DNA of 64,000 nt, from positions 27,352,242 to 27,416,241 of the forward strand of contig OX421497.1 in assembly GCA_949126835.1 (NCBI GenBank), read 5' to 3'. Position 1 is the first letter of the stretch, and each line of letters opens with the position of its first letter. The notes beneath the pieces were generated by a model, which was given only the letters and a program-made list of their open reading frames with translations, was not told the DNA's origin and searched no databases. The position numbers were made by a program, and so were the translations under genes. The stretch comes from Anisus vortex. Lineage: Eukaryota; Mollusca; Gastropoda; Planorbidae. This document shows, one piece after another, positions 20,302 through 32,145 of the stretch.

Positions 20302-22853
20302 TGTAACAGGGTGGGGGCGAGTGGGGGGCAGGGCGCAGGGTAGGTTTTTTTACAATAGTCAAGTAGTTTAAGGGTAACGGGGTGGTGGGTAACAGGACAG
20401 CAATAGTTACTAAATTAGCTTGGGGCGAGAGGAGACTTTATCAAGGATGGGCGGGGCTATATTCTGTCAGGGAAAGGACAGGGAGACAAGGCAAAAGCTT
20501 TAGGCGAGTTCAACTGGATAGGACAAGGGCAGTGGATCTCCTTGACATCCCTGTGGGTACGGGGAGGCTATACCAGCCTAAACAGACCAACAACAACACT
20601 ACAAATAAAGAAATAAATCACTATTTTGTCACTAAAATTATACTGTTTATTTTCAACAAGAAATAATCCCTTTAAGAGAAAGCAATTATGAATAGAAATC
20701 AAACAATTACAACCCTATATAACAAAACGTTTACAACCCTCTATAAAAAACCAACGATAGACAGGTCGATTAGGACCTATGCAATAGAAATAAAGAAAAG
20801 GTTAAAATTAAACATTTATAGATATGGTAAAACAAGAAAATCAATACATATACATTTGAGAGACATGGCCCTCTAATATTAGAAGGTATGTTTGCAATTA
20901 GAACTAAGACATTAAAACAACATAGTAATAATAGGAATATAAGTATAAGAGAATTAATACGTACATATTTTAGAAGCACTTCTATTAGGTAGTCAATTGT
21001 TAGACAGTGAAGCCAAAGCAGGATTAGCCTTTGGCAGCTCCTCTCCCGACAATGAAGTTTATGGGAAGGGCATAACTCATACATACATAAACTACTACTA
21101 TCATCACTACCTCCTCAAGTGACTAAACCCGCCATCCACAATCTCTAGGCCCATAGGAATCTACCAGCTCGCCAATAAAGGCTAACAGCCAGAAGAATAA
21201 ATTCATAATACCCTCTTTAATTTCTAGCTGAATAGAAATCTTTAACCCGCCAACCGGCTTGCCAATTAAGGCTAGTTACCAGAAGGACAACATAACCGAA
21301 CACCACTTTATACTTACATTTCAAATCGAATAGAAATCCTTGACATGTCAACCGGCTTGTCGCCAGAGGAACAACATAATAATCTACCATTTCTAACTGA
21401 ATAGAAATCATTCACATGTCAACCGGCTTGTCGCCAGAGGAACAACATAATAATCTACCATTTCTAACTGAATAGAAATCCTTAACATGTCAACCGGCTT
21501 GTCGCCAGAGGAACAACATAATAATCTACCATTTCTAACTGAATAGAAATCTTTAACATGTCAACTGGCTTACCAATTAAGGCTACTAGCCAGAAGCATA
21601 AATCCATACTACCACCTTTGATTTCTAAGTGAATAGGAATCTTTAACCTATCAACATTAATAATCATACATATATATCCAATATTTTCTAGCTGGCCAGT
21701 GAAGGCTTTGAGCCAACAATTTAAACCCTATATTTATTTCATTGCAGCCACTAGGCTACATTACATCAAAATGTGGAATACATCAAATACTAAGAAATAT
21801 ACATTTACATAGAAAATCCCAACATGGCGCGGGAATGTCTAATCTTAATTAGACGCTTAAATCCATTAAAATCTTAGCCATCATCTTCAATAATGGTTCA
21901 ATATGCACAAAATAAACAACCGAGACATAGTATTAAACAAAATAAACATTTTAAAGAGTACGGTAATAAAAATTCAACTTACAATGGGTTCGAACAATTC
22001 CCACAATCTTTGTCAAATCGCCACACAATAGCCACTGGCCACTTGACAACAAAGGCATCACCGGATATGTTTAATTACTCTCTTATTTATAATAATTGAC
22101 CGGACGTCCCTGACCGCTAACCAGAAATTCCTTTTTTAACCACCCTAACATTGCCTTATTTCCGGTCAATCTGTGCTAAATATTATTCTAAATCTCCTAT
22201 CCTATTGCTAAATATCTACAAACTTACCCTATGTACAACCCTATATTAAATTAAACTACCAAGAAAATCCTACCTATTACTTTAATTAATCTAAATGGAT
22301 AAAAACCCAATTTAAAATAATTGGAAAAAGAAATCTGAAAAATGCCACATGGTCTAGCGACTTAAACCCATTTCGGGGCTTTTTAAAAATATAAAACAAT
22401 ACTTATATACATAATGTTTACACCAAACTGTCACTCCAAAACATCTTTATATTAAAGACACGAGAGTGTATTTAAGTTAAGTCCTAAATTATTTTTACTT
22501 TCCCAAAACGTTGGGAGCCTCACGCACAAACTACCTACATTCACAACACACTGGACAATGAAATATTTTATGAGGGACAAAGTAATTGATAAACCACGCC
22601 TCGACTTCTTAGTTAGATAATTTGGTTTAGAAATTTATGCTAGGAAATGTAATTAATATTTAGTCGTTTGGAAATGTATTCTAGTTTTTAAATACATATA
22701 ATTTAGCATAGTTATATTATTTAGTTATTTAGACATCTTTGTTTTAATTTTATAACAAATAGAAAAGATAATTTAATGAAGGACAAAGTAATTCATAACC
22801 CTCTCCTTTCTCTCATCCCAAAATCACTGACCATTAAAAATCACCAACCTACA
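20302..22853 (-). repeat. Gypsy 5' LTR
   Basis: 2552 bp, nearly identical to 12328-14878. By eye there are about 30 differences, including a 5-base CCTAT insertion near 22200. It carries the same TG...CA ends and internal 71-bp repeats (21220-21660). As the upstream LTR it should hold the promoter, but no core motif was assigned with confidence. Confidence 0.93.
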
Positions 22854-23503
22854 TATATATTTTTGTTTTATGTACAACTCACTCACAAGAAAACATGTGG
22901 AATCCCTTCTAGTTTGTGTGTGTGAGGAAGACTGTATTTTTATTTCCCTAAATTTGTTGACAGCTGTTAAAAATGACTACAGATAGTTCCTTAATTTTTT
23001 ATTATTTTTTTTTGTCTAGTATTTTATTTTTTTGAAGGAGAGATAATTCTAATTTTCCGTTAACTTCACAATGTTAATACCCGGTACTAGTTTTCAATAT
23101 AGGCGCTGTGAAGGAAAAAGGCGTTATTTTTTTTTCCTCAATCTGGGTAACACTTGAAATGGGGATTTTACAGTAATGTAATGCAAGTTTGAGGTTGTGA
23201 GGGTGTGTGAACTTTTATACTTCTTGAATGTGTTTTTTTTTCCACACCCTATTGCATTATATTCGTTTATTACCTGATGTCAATATAATCTTACGAAGTT
23301 ATATTTTGTTCATATTTTGTTACCTTAGTTAATTCCGTTTAGCCATTTAATTTCTGTAAATATATTAAAAAAATTGTTACCATCCAATTGTCAATTACGC
23401 TTATGCTGTGCAAGAATTTGAATGGAAGAGATATAATAGCTCCAAAATTAGTTTTGTCATACTCTTAAGAGTCTTATAAGAGCCTTGGGATGGGGGTGTT
23501 ATA
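22854..23503. other. AT-rich sequence without a visible gene
   Basis: Poly-T and AT-rich sequence to the right of the Gypsy insertion. No frame, RNA gene or inverted repeat was recognised. Confidence 0.6.
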
Positions 23504-23990
23504 AGGTCTCTTTAAAACAAAACGGACGAGCCCGAAGGGCTCTTTTGTCCAAGGCGTAAGCTCTGTCCAGGATCATGCCACCCCATGACACAACGAAGGC
23601 GTGTCGTGTCGTGTAACAATAAGGATTTTGCAGCTAGGATTATCCACTGCGGTTTCCCTAAGGATCATTATCGTCGTGAGTGGCTCGCCTTATACCTACA
23701 CTGTCACCCGGTAGCACAAATCATATACTATAGGTACAGACATCCAGGCACCGGGTGGTTCTCGAGACGGGGTTGCTGCGTCCATAGCTTCCTCCCCACC
23801 GAGACCCCGTGGCCTCTCGGCAGTGCAATGGGTCTCGGACCCGCTGCGGGAGCTTTTTCCAATGCCTTCGCCCGCCGGTGTATTCTTAATGGGAACGTAT
23901 CGGCTGTTTACACACATCACCATTCTTTGAGGCCCATGGGTACAGAAGTGTGGGATGGGGGTAGATTCCCGGAAGATGTTGTGAGCTATT
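23504..23990 (+). repeat. GC-rich interspersed repeat, family A, copy 1
   Basis: A GC-rich block in AT-rich surroundings, starting AGGTCTCTTTAAAACAAAAC and ending near GGGTACAGAAGTGTG. An inverted copy lies at 60955-61413 and a partial copy at 54865-55015. Shared blocks include CACCGGGTGGTTCTCGAGAC, CTTCCTCCCCACCGAGAC and GGTGTATTCTTAATGGGA. The frame at 23585-23998 is not conserved as protein between copies, so I treat it as chance. The class is unknown. No clear polymerase III boxes or terminal repeats were found. Confidence 0.8.
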
Positions 23991-24676
23991 TTATTTAGGG
24001 CATTGTGTTGGCCACATAATGGAAACAACCGAAATTCGTCTCAGGCATACGTGTATTTATAATTAGTATTTAATTTATATATTTTTGTTGAGTAATCTTT
24101 AAGCGCTATGTTTATAAGTGTGACGTTTTCCATAGTTACGGAAGTGCGTACATTTTGGATTTTTTTTTTTTTAGTTGATTGCGTGTTTTTGGTAGCTAAG
24201 ACTTGTTTTTGTGATAGTAACAAAAAAATAGAGTACTGGTCTCAGCAATGGACCTTCTTGTATAGAAAAAACAACACTGGAGTTGCTTTTCTTTTAAAAA
24301 GTGTGTCTTGATTTATTTAAGAGTTTATATGTTTAACCTCTCTGCTACAACACACCACCACGCAGATAGTAATGAAATGTTTAGCTATTTTCTGAATTTG
24401 TTCTATTTTGTTAACATTTTTCTTTTTTTACGGTTCCCATACTGAAGATGCATTGCTTACAAATGTATGATATCATTTTAGTTGTTACACTTGTAAAATA
24501 TCATTTTTTTATGAAGCCTAATGTATTGTTAGTTTATTTTAATTTGATCTACTTTATCAATACGTGGATTCCAAGAAAATGTATCATTAAAATGTATGAT
24601 TATCGTTTATTATTAGGTACTCCAAATCACTGTTAGCTTTCCCTTGAGCGTAGCAGTTTCTTTTTATTAGATCCTC
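23991..24676. other. AT-rich sequence without a visible gene
   Basis: Only short chance frames. Poly-T and AT-rich runs. Confidence 0.6.
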
Positions 24677-24757
24677 TTAACCCTTCCCGTACCGACCTAC
24701 TTCTATCTATGCTGCCTTCAGTTCCGCTATATACGCGCCCGGGACTGTAAGGGTTAA
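24677..24757. mobile_element. Tiny piggyBac-like MITE
   Basis: TTAA at 24677-24680 and 24754-24757 bound 73 bp. The ends are CCCTTCCCGTACCGACC and, inverted, CCCTTACAGTCCCGGGC, which match at 12 of 17 positions. TTAA flanks plus CCCTT inverted ends fit a non-autonomous piggyBac element. It is among the smallest plausible MITEs. Confidence 0.6.
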
Positions 24758-25290
24758 CAGTTGACACTTTTCTAATTGGAAAGACATAATCAGTTAGATT
24801 CCTATATTTATGATTCATCCAGACAATTTCGTACGAGTTCATTATCTGTTTCTGTCTTTATAATTTATTGTTCTGTAAATTGTAAATGGATAAATGGAAG
24901 AATTGCTTATCTCTGTTGGATATAGCCTAGTCTATAGGTGTAACATTAATTTTACTAACATGCATATTTCTTTGTTACATAGTAAACTATTGGTTGCCCA
25001 TACAGTAAGATGGAAACAAATAGATCTATTGTTTGTGTGTATTTTTTTTTCCTCTACGAAATGAAGTGTCTTTTTTTAAAAAAAAAATTATTTGATAAAT
25101 TTTTTTTTTAGTTTAGTAGGCTTAGGTTGCCAGACGTCCGGCAAAAGGAGGACATGTACTCCTTTTTAGCCCTTTGTCCTCCGTCCGGCAAGCAAAGCTA
25201 AAAACCCTTAAAATGTCTGGCTTTTGTATGCCTTAGTGCAAAAATCCTTAGTGCACTTATTATGTTAATATTTAGGCCTTAGAATTAGAT
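24758..25290. other. AT-rich sequence with a hAT-end-like patch
   Basis: Mostly unassigned. At 25130-25200 there is TTGCCAGACGTCCGGCAAAA followed by an inverted GTCCTCCGTCCGGC, which resembles hAT element termini. No complete element could be bounded. Confidence 0.45.
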
Positions 25291-25600
25291 CAGCGGTCGG
25301 CAACCTAAGGCACGCGTGCCAAATTTGGCACGCAGAGCGGTTTTCAGTGGGACGCGAGAGACCTCCAAGAGTTTTTTTTTTTATTGATTAAAAAAACATT
25401 TTCAGGTTCTGAATGAGGAAAGCCTTCTGCTATTCTCAACTGCAAGGGATTCACTCTTTTACTTTCAGCTTTTGGTTCAACTTACACTTGTGAATAGATT
25501 TTATCGCACATGAAAGCTATTTTAAGCATACAAAGAGTTAATTTGACTGCACATGACCGCTCATTAATTTATACAGATTAATTACATTTAAAAGAGTTTT
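25291..25600 (+). mobile_element. Deleted hAT element remnant
   Basis: It begins with a hAT-type end, CAGCGGTCGGCAACCT, followed by a palindromic GGCACGCGTGCC. From about 25450 a frame reads 'SAFGSTYTCE', then a stop, then 'ILSHMKAILSIQRVNLTAH'. This is the C-terminal dimerisation block of GTF2IRD2-like hAT transposases. So the element end sits directly against the transposase 3' end with the middle missing. No matching right end or target duplication was found. A shorter related remnant lies at 50811-51073. Confidence 0.6.
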
Positions 25601-26389
25601 TATGCTCATCTTCTTTAATTAACATAAATATAAGTAATTCTAAAACAAATTTATTTGTATTATTAATTTAATAAATATTAGAGACGTATTATATATCACT
25701 ATATTATGTAATTTCTGTAATTATTAATGTTTAAAATATTGGCTAAACTCCTAAAATGGACAAACCAACACGTAGTACACGAAATGTTTATTTACAACTT
25801 TTTAACGTTTCTTTAATCCTCTAATAATTAAATCGTGTAATGAATGCCATAATGTTGGATAGAGAAATAATTAGTCAGTATTATTTGTTATATTACAATA
25901 CATAACTATAGCATCAACTGTTTAAACGTTGTTCAATTAAAGGGAGATAATTAACCCGTTTTATTTAAGCTAATATTTCTATTTTTTACTTTTAAAAAAG
26001 AATAAATGGCTTACAATTTGTAAATTTCAAATGATCAAACTGTAAAAAGTATTTGCAAATTATGTAAATATTATATAATTAAGAATTTATATGTATATTT
26101 TAAAAAATTACATTAGCTACACAGTTTGTATGATTACAACGTATCTATTCCGCTTAACAATAATGGCTAGTAAGTACGCCGTGACGAAATAACACATTAA
26201 AAGACTTCTCAGTTAAAGTGAGATCATACTATAATTAACATTTGCAGGTGTTAGATCCACATCTTGACTAACAAATAACAATGTTTATACAATAATTACC
26301 ATGTATTTAAAAGTTTAATAATAACATTGTATTTGATATACATGAAAATATATAGGATGATAAGCTGCTTTACAAAGATACTAAAAATG

Positions 26390-26523
26390 TGTTGTTGTTT
26401 TTTCGGTATCCCTGGACACAATGGCAATGTGGAAAGAGTGTTTTCATTGATAAACGCACAAAGGACAGAAACAGACTCTGTTAACTTTGTAAAGGCCTAC
26501 AACTTGAAAAAGCTCACTTGTTA
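26390..26523 (+). pseudogene. hAT transposase C-terminal fragment
   Basis: One frame reads 'IPGHNGNVERVFSLINAQRT' and then a short basic tail to a stop. It matches the C-terminal 'NAxVERVFSLMNxxWTxxRN' block of another hAT family. The conserved Trp is replaced and nothing upstream is recognisable. Confidence 0.65.
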
Positions 26524-27467
26524 ACAGTTTTATACATTTGTGCTTGCTAACGAAGATTTTCTGTGTCGTAGAAATTAGAAATATGTTTTATAATTAAGAA
26601 AAGTGATAATGTACTAACTGTAGAATTGACTGTTTTCAAATAATATAGTATTGTTCAGAGAATAGAAATCCCTATTCTTTTTGCAAATCATTTTCCCGTT
26701 GGAAAAACGATTGAATTCAAATATCTATCAATGTAAAAAGTTGGAGGAACAACATTATTGATTGTGTGACAATGTAATACAATTGAAAGGACGACACTTA
26801 TCTTACTTGCTCAGCTCCAGTAGGAATGTGTAACATATTGGTCGGTACATTGTAACCATGAAACGTTACCTTGTCGTAGGTGTAAACATTTAAAAAACAT
26901 AATATCGTTATATTATCACATTCGCGCACACTATCATACCATTTATCAAACAAGGAAAAGTATCATTTAGGAGTCAGCTATTGAGTCATTGTTGACTGAC
27001 TGATAAGTTGCTGAAGTGTGGGTATTTATCCTATCAATTATTCCTACATGCACTAACGACTTGATATTCTCCCATAAACTAAGAAAAGAGCCATGAGTTG
27101 CTTCTCACTCCTCTTCCAACAAAATCTATAAGTAGCTTCCCCTTGCATTCATCTCTCACAATTCGCATTCGTTCAAATTTATGTTCCATTGTGCATTATT
27201 TTGCACACAACAGTATTCTATTCTATAATTTTTTACATGTTACAATGATGTTCTAAAGTGATTGAAAATTTAGTAGAACTATCAACTATTGATAATTAGA
27301 TCAAATATTATGTTTTATAAGTTTAAGTTGAAATTATGTACGAGCCATATGATTAGCTATAGCTCCCCGCCCTCTATCGTACATTATTCCTCATTATTCC
27401 AACCCACCCTGCAAACCTGGCTTCTAGTAATGAACGCCGTTTCTTAAAGGCCTAATAAAATATATAT
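26524..27467. other. AT-rich sequence without a visible gene
   Basis: No frame of note, no tandem repeats and no inverted repeats were recognised. Confidence 0.6.
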
Positions 27468-28459
27468 GTTACGGCCAAAGCCCGAAATTGGCCCATTCGC
27501 GAACTGACGGGCCAAATCGCGAAATGGCTAATATCACCCCACAGTTGACTGGCCAATGTCCGATCTTTTCTTGATTTCGGACCTTGGCCAGCCAGTATGC
27601 AAAATGGCCGGGGAGGATCGGCTAAAGTCGGATTAAGAAGGTTATGAGCATATTTTGATTTGTGTATAACGTAATTATCACAATTGCCTATATTGACTAC
27701 GCCTATTAATTATACTAAATAACCCCTCTGTGTGCACATAGTACAAAATAACGCTATTGTCTTTTGTTACTGACACAATAAGTTTTTTTCTTTGCCGTCA
27801 ACTTCAATAACGTCATACTTTCTTATTCGACGATCGCCAACACTTTCTTTTTTTCTGCTTTGCTTTACCCTGTTTACGTCATGTAAAAAAGCACAATATT
27901 TATCTCTGTCGAGGATTCAGCTATTCAGTAATGTATTTCAAAGTATCTAAGAAGATAGTTTCATAGAAAATGTTGGTTCCGCATTTACATGTACGCCAAC
28001 TTCGTCCAGCATAGGCCTACTAGTTTCAGTCAGTAGAAGCCATTGGAAAACCTATATAACAATAATTCTAATGTATTGAAATTGAAATGCCGCAGCAGGG
28101 GGTACAGCCCCAGTTACATACATATAGAATGCTATACAAACTCGAGCCGAGGAATACAACACAATGAAACAGCGGTCTGAATAATAACAAGTCACATAAG
28201 CAGGACTTTCTTTGAAAAGCAGCATTGTCCTTGCTACCATATGCAAGCCGCCGTAACACTGGAACCAACAGCTGTGCCGCCTACCGAATAGTCTTGTTTC
28301 AGCACATCGAGCATTGGCCTTGGATTTCCAGCCACTTCGGGAAAGTAGCTTATGCACTGGCGATTTCCAGCACATCGGACATTGGCCACACACCTCGGCC
28401 AAAGTGCGTCATGGTCAGCCAGTTCTCGAACTGGCCGAACTTTATGCTTTGGCCGTAAC
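27468..28459. mobile_element. 1-kb inverted-repeat element with TGGCC motifs
   Basis: The ends are GTTACGGCCAAAGC and its reverse complement GCTTTGGCCGTAAC. The match extends outward through ATAT-rich flanks. Many TGGCC/GGCCA motifs lie near both ends in inverted arrangement, for example GGCCAATGTCCGATC near 27551 against CATCGGACATTGGCCAC near 28375. The middle is AT-rich with no transposase. I infer a non-autonomous DNA transposon whose subterminal motifs could bind a transposase. The superfamily is undetermined, and a target duplication is hard to call in the ATAT flanks. Confidence 0.7.
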
Positions 28460-28571
28460 ATATATATATATATTATAGGCTCTCTCTATATGATATACCT
28501 ATATATTATATATTTATTTATATAAAGTAGACTGTGTGTGTTCAACCAATCATATTCGTTAATGTAAAGAC

Positions 28572-28649
<78 letters not shown>

Positions 28650-28660
28650 ATATATATACT
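28450..28660. repeat. TA and TG microsatellites
   Basis: Runs of (TA)n at about 28460-28475, 28568-28630 and 28650-28660, with a (TG)n run at about 28631-28648. They lie directly beside the inverted-repeat element. Confidence 0.95.
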
Positions 28661-29373
28661 AGCATGTATATGTCCGGTCCTCCGAACATGCTAAAAGTAC
28701 AACTACAAAGTTTATATTTCGAATAAGACAAGAATTTAAACGCAAAAGTATAATATGAGCCAATAAGGTCACGTGTTTCAACACAAGTTCATATACCTAG
28801 AGTAATTCGACACAAAAAAAGTCTATCAAATTGCGCTTTTTAGACGCGATGACGCCGTAAGCCATGGATAGACGCGCTATAGACTAAAAGTACTCTAATT
28901 ACCATTGTTTGTAATAATTTCAAATGCGACTGCGCCAACCCAAAAAAAAAAATAAACGGTATATATAAGTGCTGGCTTTTTATCTCGTTATTACTTCAGA
29001 CATTATATGCATTATGGACAAATCTTAATGAGGCCTGGCCTGTTCAGTTAGTCCTGTTTTGTCGCGTGCATGAATTTCCGGTTCATTTCCAGCAACAACA
29101 AAAAAACAAGATTTTGATGGTGTTTGACTTTTATTTCAACCTTGACGGCCAGTTGTGGTCTTTTAAAAATATACAAAGGCTACAAGATTAATTATGATGA
29201 ATCCGTTTTTAACATCAAGTGTGAGTTTGCGACAATTATACTCGGAGTGTTAGTCGCGTTTAGTTAAAATTAGTTTATTTATAAAATATAGTAGTTAAGA
29301 GTAGCGATTCTTGGTTCTTAAATAAAATACAATCCGTATACACATAAAAAAACAAAACGAAAATTCTTTTGCA
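28661..29373. other. AT-rich sequence without a visible gene
   Basis: No feature recognised. Confidence 0.55.
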
Positions 29374-29601
29374 TCAAGCAATTAGTTTTGGATTATAAAT
29401 AGTTGATTCTTTACGTCTGACATTGACAATCCATCGTTTTCTTCTGGCAACATCTTTTGGAAATGAAATAAAATTAAATCTCCTACATCTTTTCTTACTC
29501 GCAGTAAAACCGTAAACGCAGCACAGAAAACCTTTTGTTAGCGAATCAACGAATGGGACCGGAAACGTTGGTACTCGATTAACTTTTATATTCAAATGCA
29601 T
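29374..29601 (-). pseudogene. THAP-like zinc-finger fragment
   Basis: A 75-codon frame contains 'CCVYGF', then 'RRFNFISFPKDVARRKRWI' and 'VRRKE'. This resembles the N-terminal half of a THAP domain (C2CH DNA-binding module), whose early Cys pair is followed by an FPKD...RR.W block. The second Cys position is Phe, and the downstream Cys/His pair and AVPTIF-type box are missing because a stop follows. It may be a decayed THAP exon or part of a THAP-bearing transposase such as a P element. It is short, so the call is tentative. Confidence 0.5.
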
Positions 29602-30396
29602 GCATAAGATTTAAAACTTTTCTATTTCTTTATAGATTTGAAAAAATATTGAGTGCAAAATATTTCCGAAATTTCCTGAAATTCGTCAATCGATCGATCG
29701 TAGTGATAGAAATGTTCCTTAGACATGGTCCGGTTTTCTAAAATGCTAAACACTGCCTTTGTAGGCTATAGTCTAAAGGCTTAAGTCATGGGTCTGAAGC
29801 TACAAGTCTACAAACGTATTAATATAATATAGGTCTATATAGGATTTACACAATGACAGATCTTTCCTTGTTGTAATTTGAGAACAATACGAAAAATGCT
29901 CCTTAGGCTTACGCTACGTTTCGGTAATACAAAATCATTTCAAAGGTTCAAGTTCAATAGAAAAGATATGAAAACCTAAAATATTTGTCCATTTCAATTT
30001 TTCAATTTCAATTATATAAAAATATATTATTAGGCTATATTTACAACTACGAAAGTTTTCTTAATGTAAAATGAAGGTCTAAGTAATTCTACATCATACG
30101 GGTTGTTTTTGACACTTAATGATAGAGTAATGATTTTTTTTTTCGAACGTTTTGAAAACTATGTCAATGTAGGCAACTCAAATTCGCACCTAGTATTCTG
30201 TTCATGTCTCGCGGATGGTGATTTTGTCTTTACTGTAACTGTAAGCCTTTACGTCATGATTCTACTCAGTATCACATCCGAACTCAGCTTTTACTTTGGA
30301 TTAAAATACACAATCTCAAACTGCAAGTTGATTTACTGCTCTTTACTGTTCCTATAGCAATCTCACTTACTCATCGACACAAACACTCGCAACTGA
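29602..30396. other. AT-rich sequence without a visible gene
   Basis: An 84-codon frame at 30103-30357 is hydrophobic but resembles no family and has no supporting signals. I do not call it a gene. Confidence 0.5.
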
Positions 30397-30475
30397 GCCT
30401 ACACGCTAAGCCTACACGCTAAGCCTACACGCTAAGCCTACACGCTAAGCCTACACGCTAAGCCTACACGCTAAC
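30397..30475. repeat. 13-bp minisatellite
   Basis: Six perfect or near-perfect copies of GCCTACACGCTAA in tandem. Confidence 0.97.
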
Positions 30476-31864
30476 CTAGAACCAAAGTGTCATTACAATC
30501 AAAAACCTGTTTTGCATTTGATTACTGACCTAATACTTTTCAAAAATTATACTTTTGAAAAGACGACCATAAAAAACGACATTTATAGTTTCAAACTAAT
30601 GATACAAATTTAACACTTAAAAATGGTTTTGAAATCTATATTTTTTTCTTTTGTTTAAAACAAAGAAAAATAAAAGGCATTAAGCTTAGGCCTATATTTA
30701 CTGATACACTTAATTAAATCCGAATTGTACAAAAAAAAGTTCTTTGTGATATTTTTTTCAATTAATAAACTAATAATTAAAAAAACTGTCACTATGTGAC
30801 ATAGCAAAACGAAAATCAAAATTTTAAAGTAAAATCCTAATTCTCTCAGTAATCCAGATTTTTCCTGTCCTCATCATTTTAAGATCTTCGGCACCTACGA
30901 AAACTGTAGAGTAAAAGAAAATGTTTGAGAAAGCACTTCAAATAGTTAACAAAAATTATTTAAAAAAATTAATTGTTTTGCCTTTGTGGTTTCGCACAGG
31001 CTATCACCAGTAACCTATAAATGTGTTATTTTAAATACATTCAGGAAAATAACAATTACATTTTCGATCATTTAGTAAAAAAAGCCAATGTTCACATTTT
31101 TCTCGTAGCAGGAAGTTGTAAGTGCTCAGCAATATTTCCTGTTTCTTAATTATATTATGTCAAAAACGGTCAGAAACTCAAGAAAACATGCTATATCCGA
31201 GGAAAGGAGGAATTTATACCAAATTTTGACCCCGGAATTCTTTGGGTGGCTTTGTCCATAGACCACGGCGCCACAGAAATTGTATTTACGTATTGCTATA
31301 GCTAATCTATAAGAAATAGAATAAACTCAAGTGGTTTTATTTGAATTAATCTAACAAAGGATTAGATTATCATTAGATGATAGGTCACATTTAACTATCT
31401 TTTATTCTCTTTAAATGGCATGTCCAACGTAGCCTGCTTTTTTTTATATCGCTGCCTTTGTTGTAAAATCTTGGTGTAATTCATATAAGTTTTTGTTTGT
31501 GTGCAGCATAGCCTATCTCTTTCTCCAAGATATTTAATAGGATTGCCTTTTTGTGTTTAGTATTACTGTCATCAAAAAAACATACGTGAGACAAAAGTTA
31601 TAACAGACTTGGTTAAAAAAAGAATCATTGTAAGACCTACGAGCGCGTGATAAGTACAACCAGTTGATGACGAAAGGAGCGAGAACGGCAAATCACGGGA
31701 GAGGTTGAGACCAGCAATAATAATTCTTGGTACACGTTTACTCGGCGTGAGTTGGCATATGTTCAAAGAAAGTTTTACGCTATTAAACGTAATTTAGTAT
31801 CGAGTTTATTACGCACCTAGGTTAGCTTGTCAATGATAAATTAATCATTGGTTTTAAGGTTGTC
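30476..31864. other. AT-rich sequence without a visible gene
   Basis: Only short frames and poly-A/T runs were seen. No element could be defined. Confidence 0.55.
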
Positions 31865-32145
31865 ATCGCCGGGGGTGGTAGTGGGGATAAGCTCCCACTC
31901 CCTCCAAGATGTATAGACTTTGTCGCTCCCTTGGATCCGTCAGTTGCGAGGAGAGGGGGAGCTTGCTGCATTGGCACCAGCTGGCTCTCCATATTATCTC
32001 GCCCAGGCTCTGTAGCTAAACTGGAGAAGATACTCCAGCGTTATCGCAAGATGCCGACCCAACACGGGAGGGGCAGTTACCGGTTATTAGCTCGTCCGAT
32101 TGGAGAAGGAAACGAGCGCCAGGTTCCCCTTCCATTGTAGAATGT
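31865..32145 (+). other. GC-rich island, possible LINE 5' fragment
   Basis: About 280 bp much richer in GC than its surroundings. A 69-codon frame at 31931-32140 is Arg/Gly-rich and matches nothing I recognise. The composition resembles the start of the LINE at 33413, so the two may be parts of one element split by the 1.3 kb between them. That is inference. Confidence 0.4.

Larger units (their letters stand above)
12328..22853 (-). mobile_element. Complete Gypsy LTR retrotransposon
   Basis: A 10.5-kb element transcribed on the minus strand. From its 5' end: LTR (22853-20302), primer-binding site, gag, -1 shift site, pol, polypurine tract, LTR (14878-12328). Pol order is protease, RT, RNase H, integrase, which defines Ty3/Gypsy (Metaviridae). 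No env-like frame follows pol. TATA lies immediately outside both ends (12324-12327 and 22854-22857), a likely 4-bp target duplication. The two LTRs differ at only about 30 sites or short indels by eye (roughly 1%), so the insertion is young. Confidence 0.95.

Noticed and set aside
23585..23998. A 137-codon frame in the GC-rich repeat as a gene
   Set aside because: The related copy at 60955-61413 does not keep the frame, so it is a by-product of high GC.
27294..27301. AATTAGAT as a target duplication partner of 25283-25290 for the hAT remnant
   Set aside because: No hAT-type right end precedes it, so the match is probably chance in AT-rich DNA.
28486..28731. An 81-codon frame over the TA/TG microsatellite
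   Set aside because: It translates the simple repeat only.
30103..30357. A hydrophobic 84-codon frame as a membrane protein
   Set aside because: AT-rich composition alone gives such frames, and there is no conserved motif or splice support.
30397..30475. The 13-bp tandem repeat as a CRISPR-like array
   Set aside because: Units are contiguous with no spacers, and the genome is eukaryotic.
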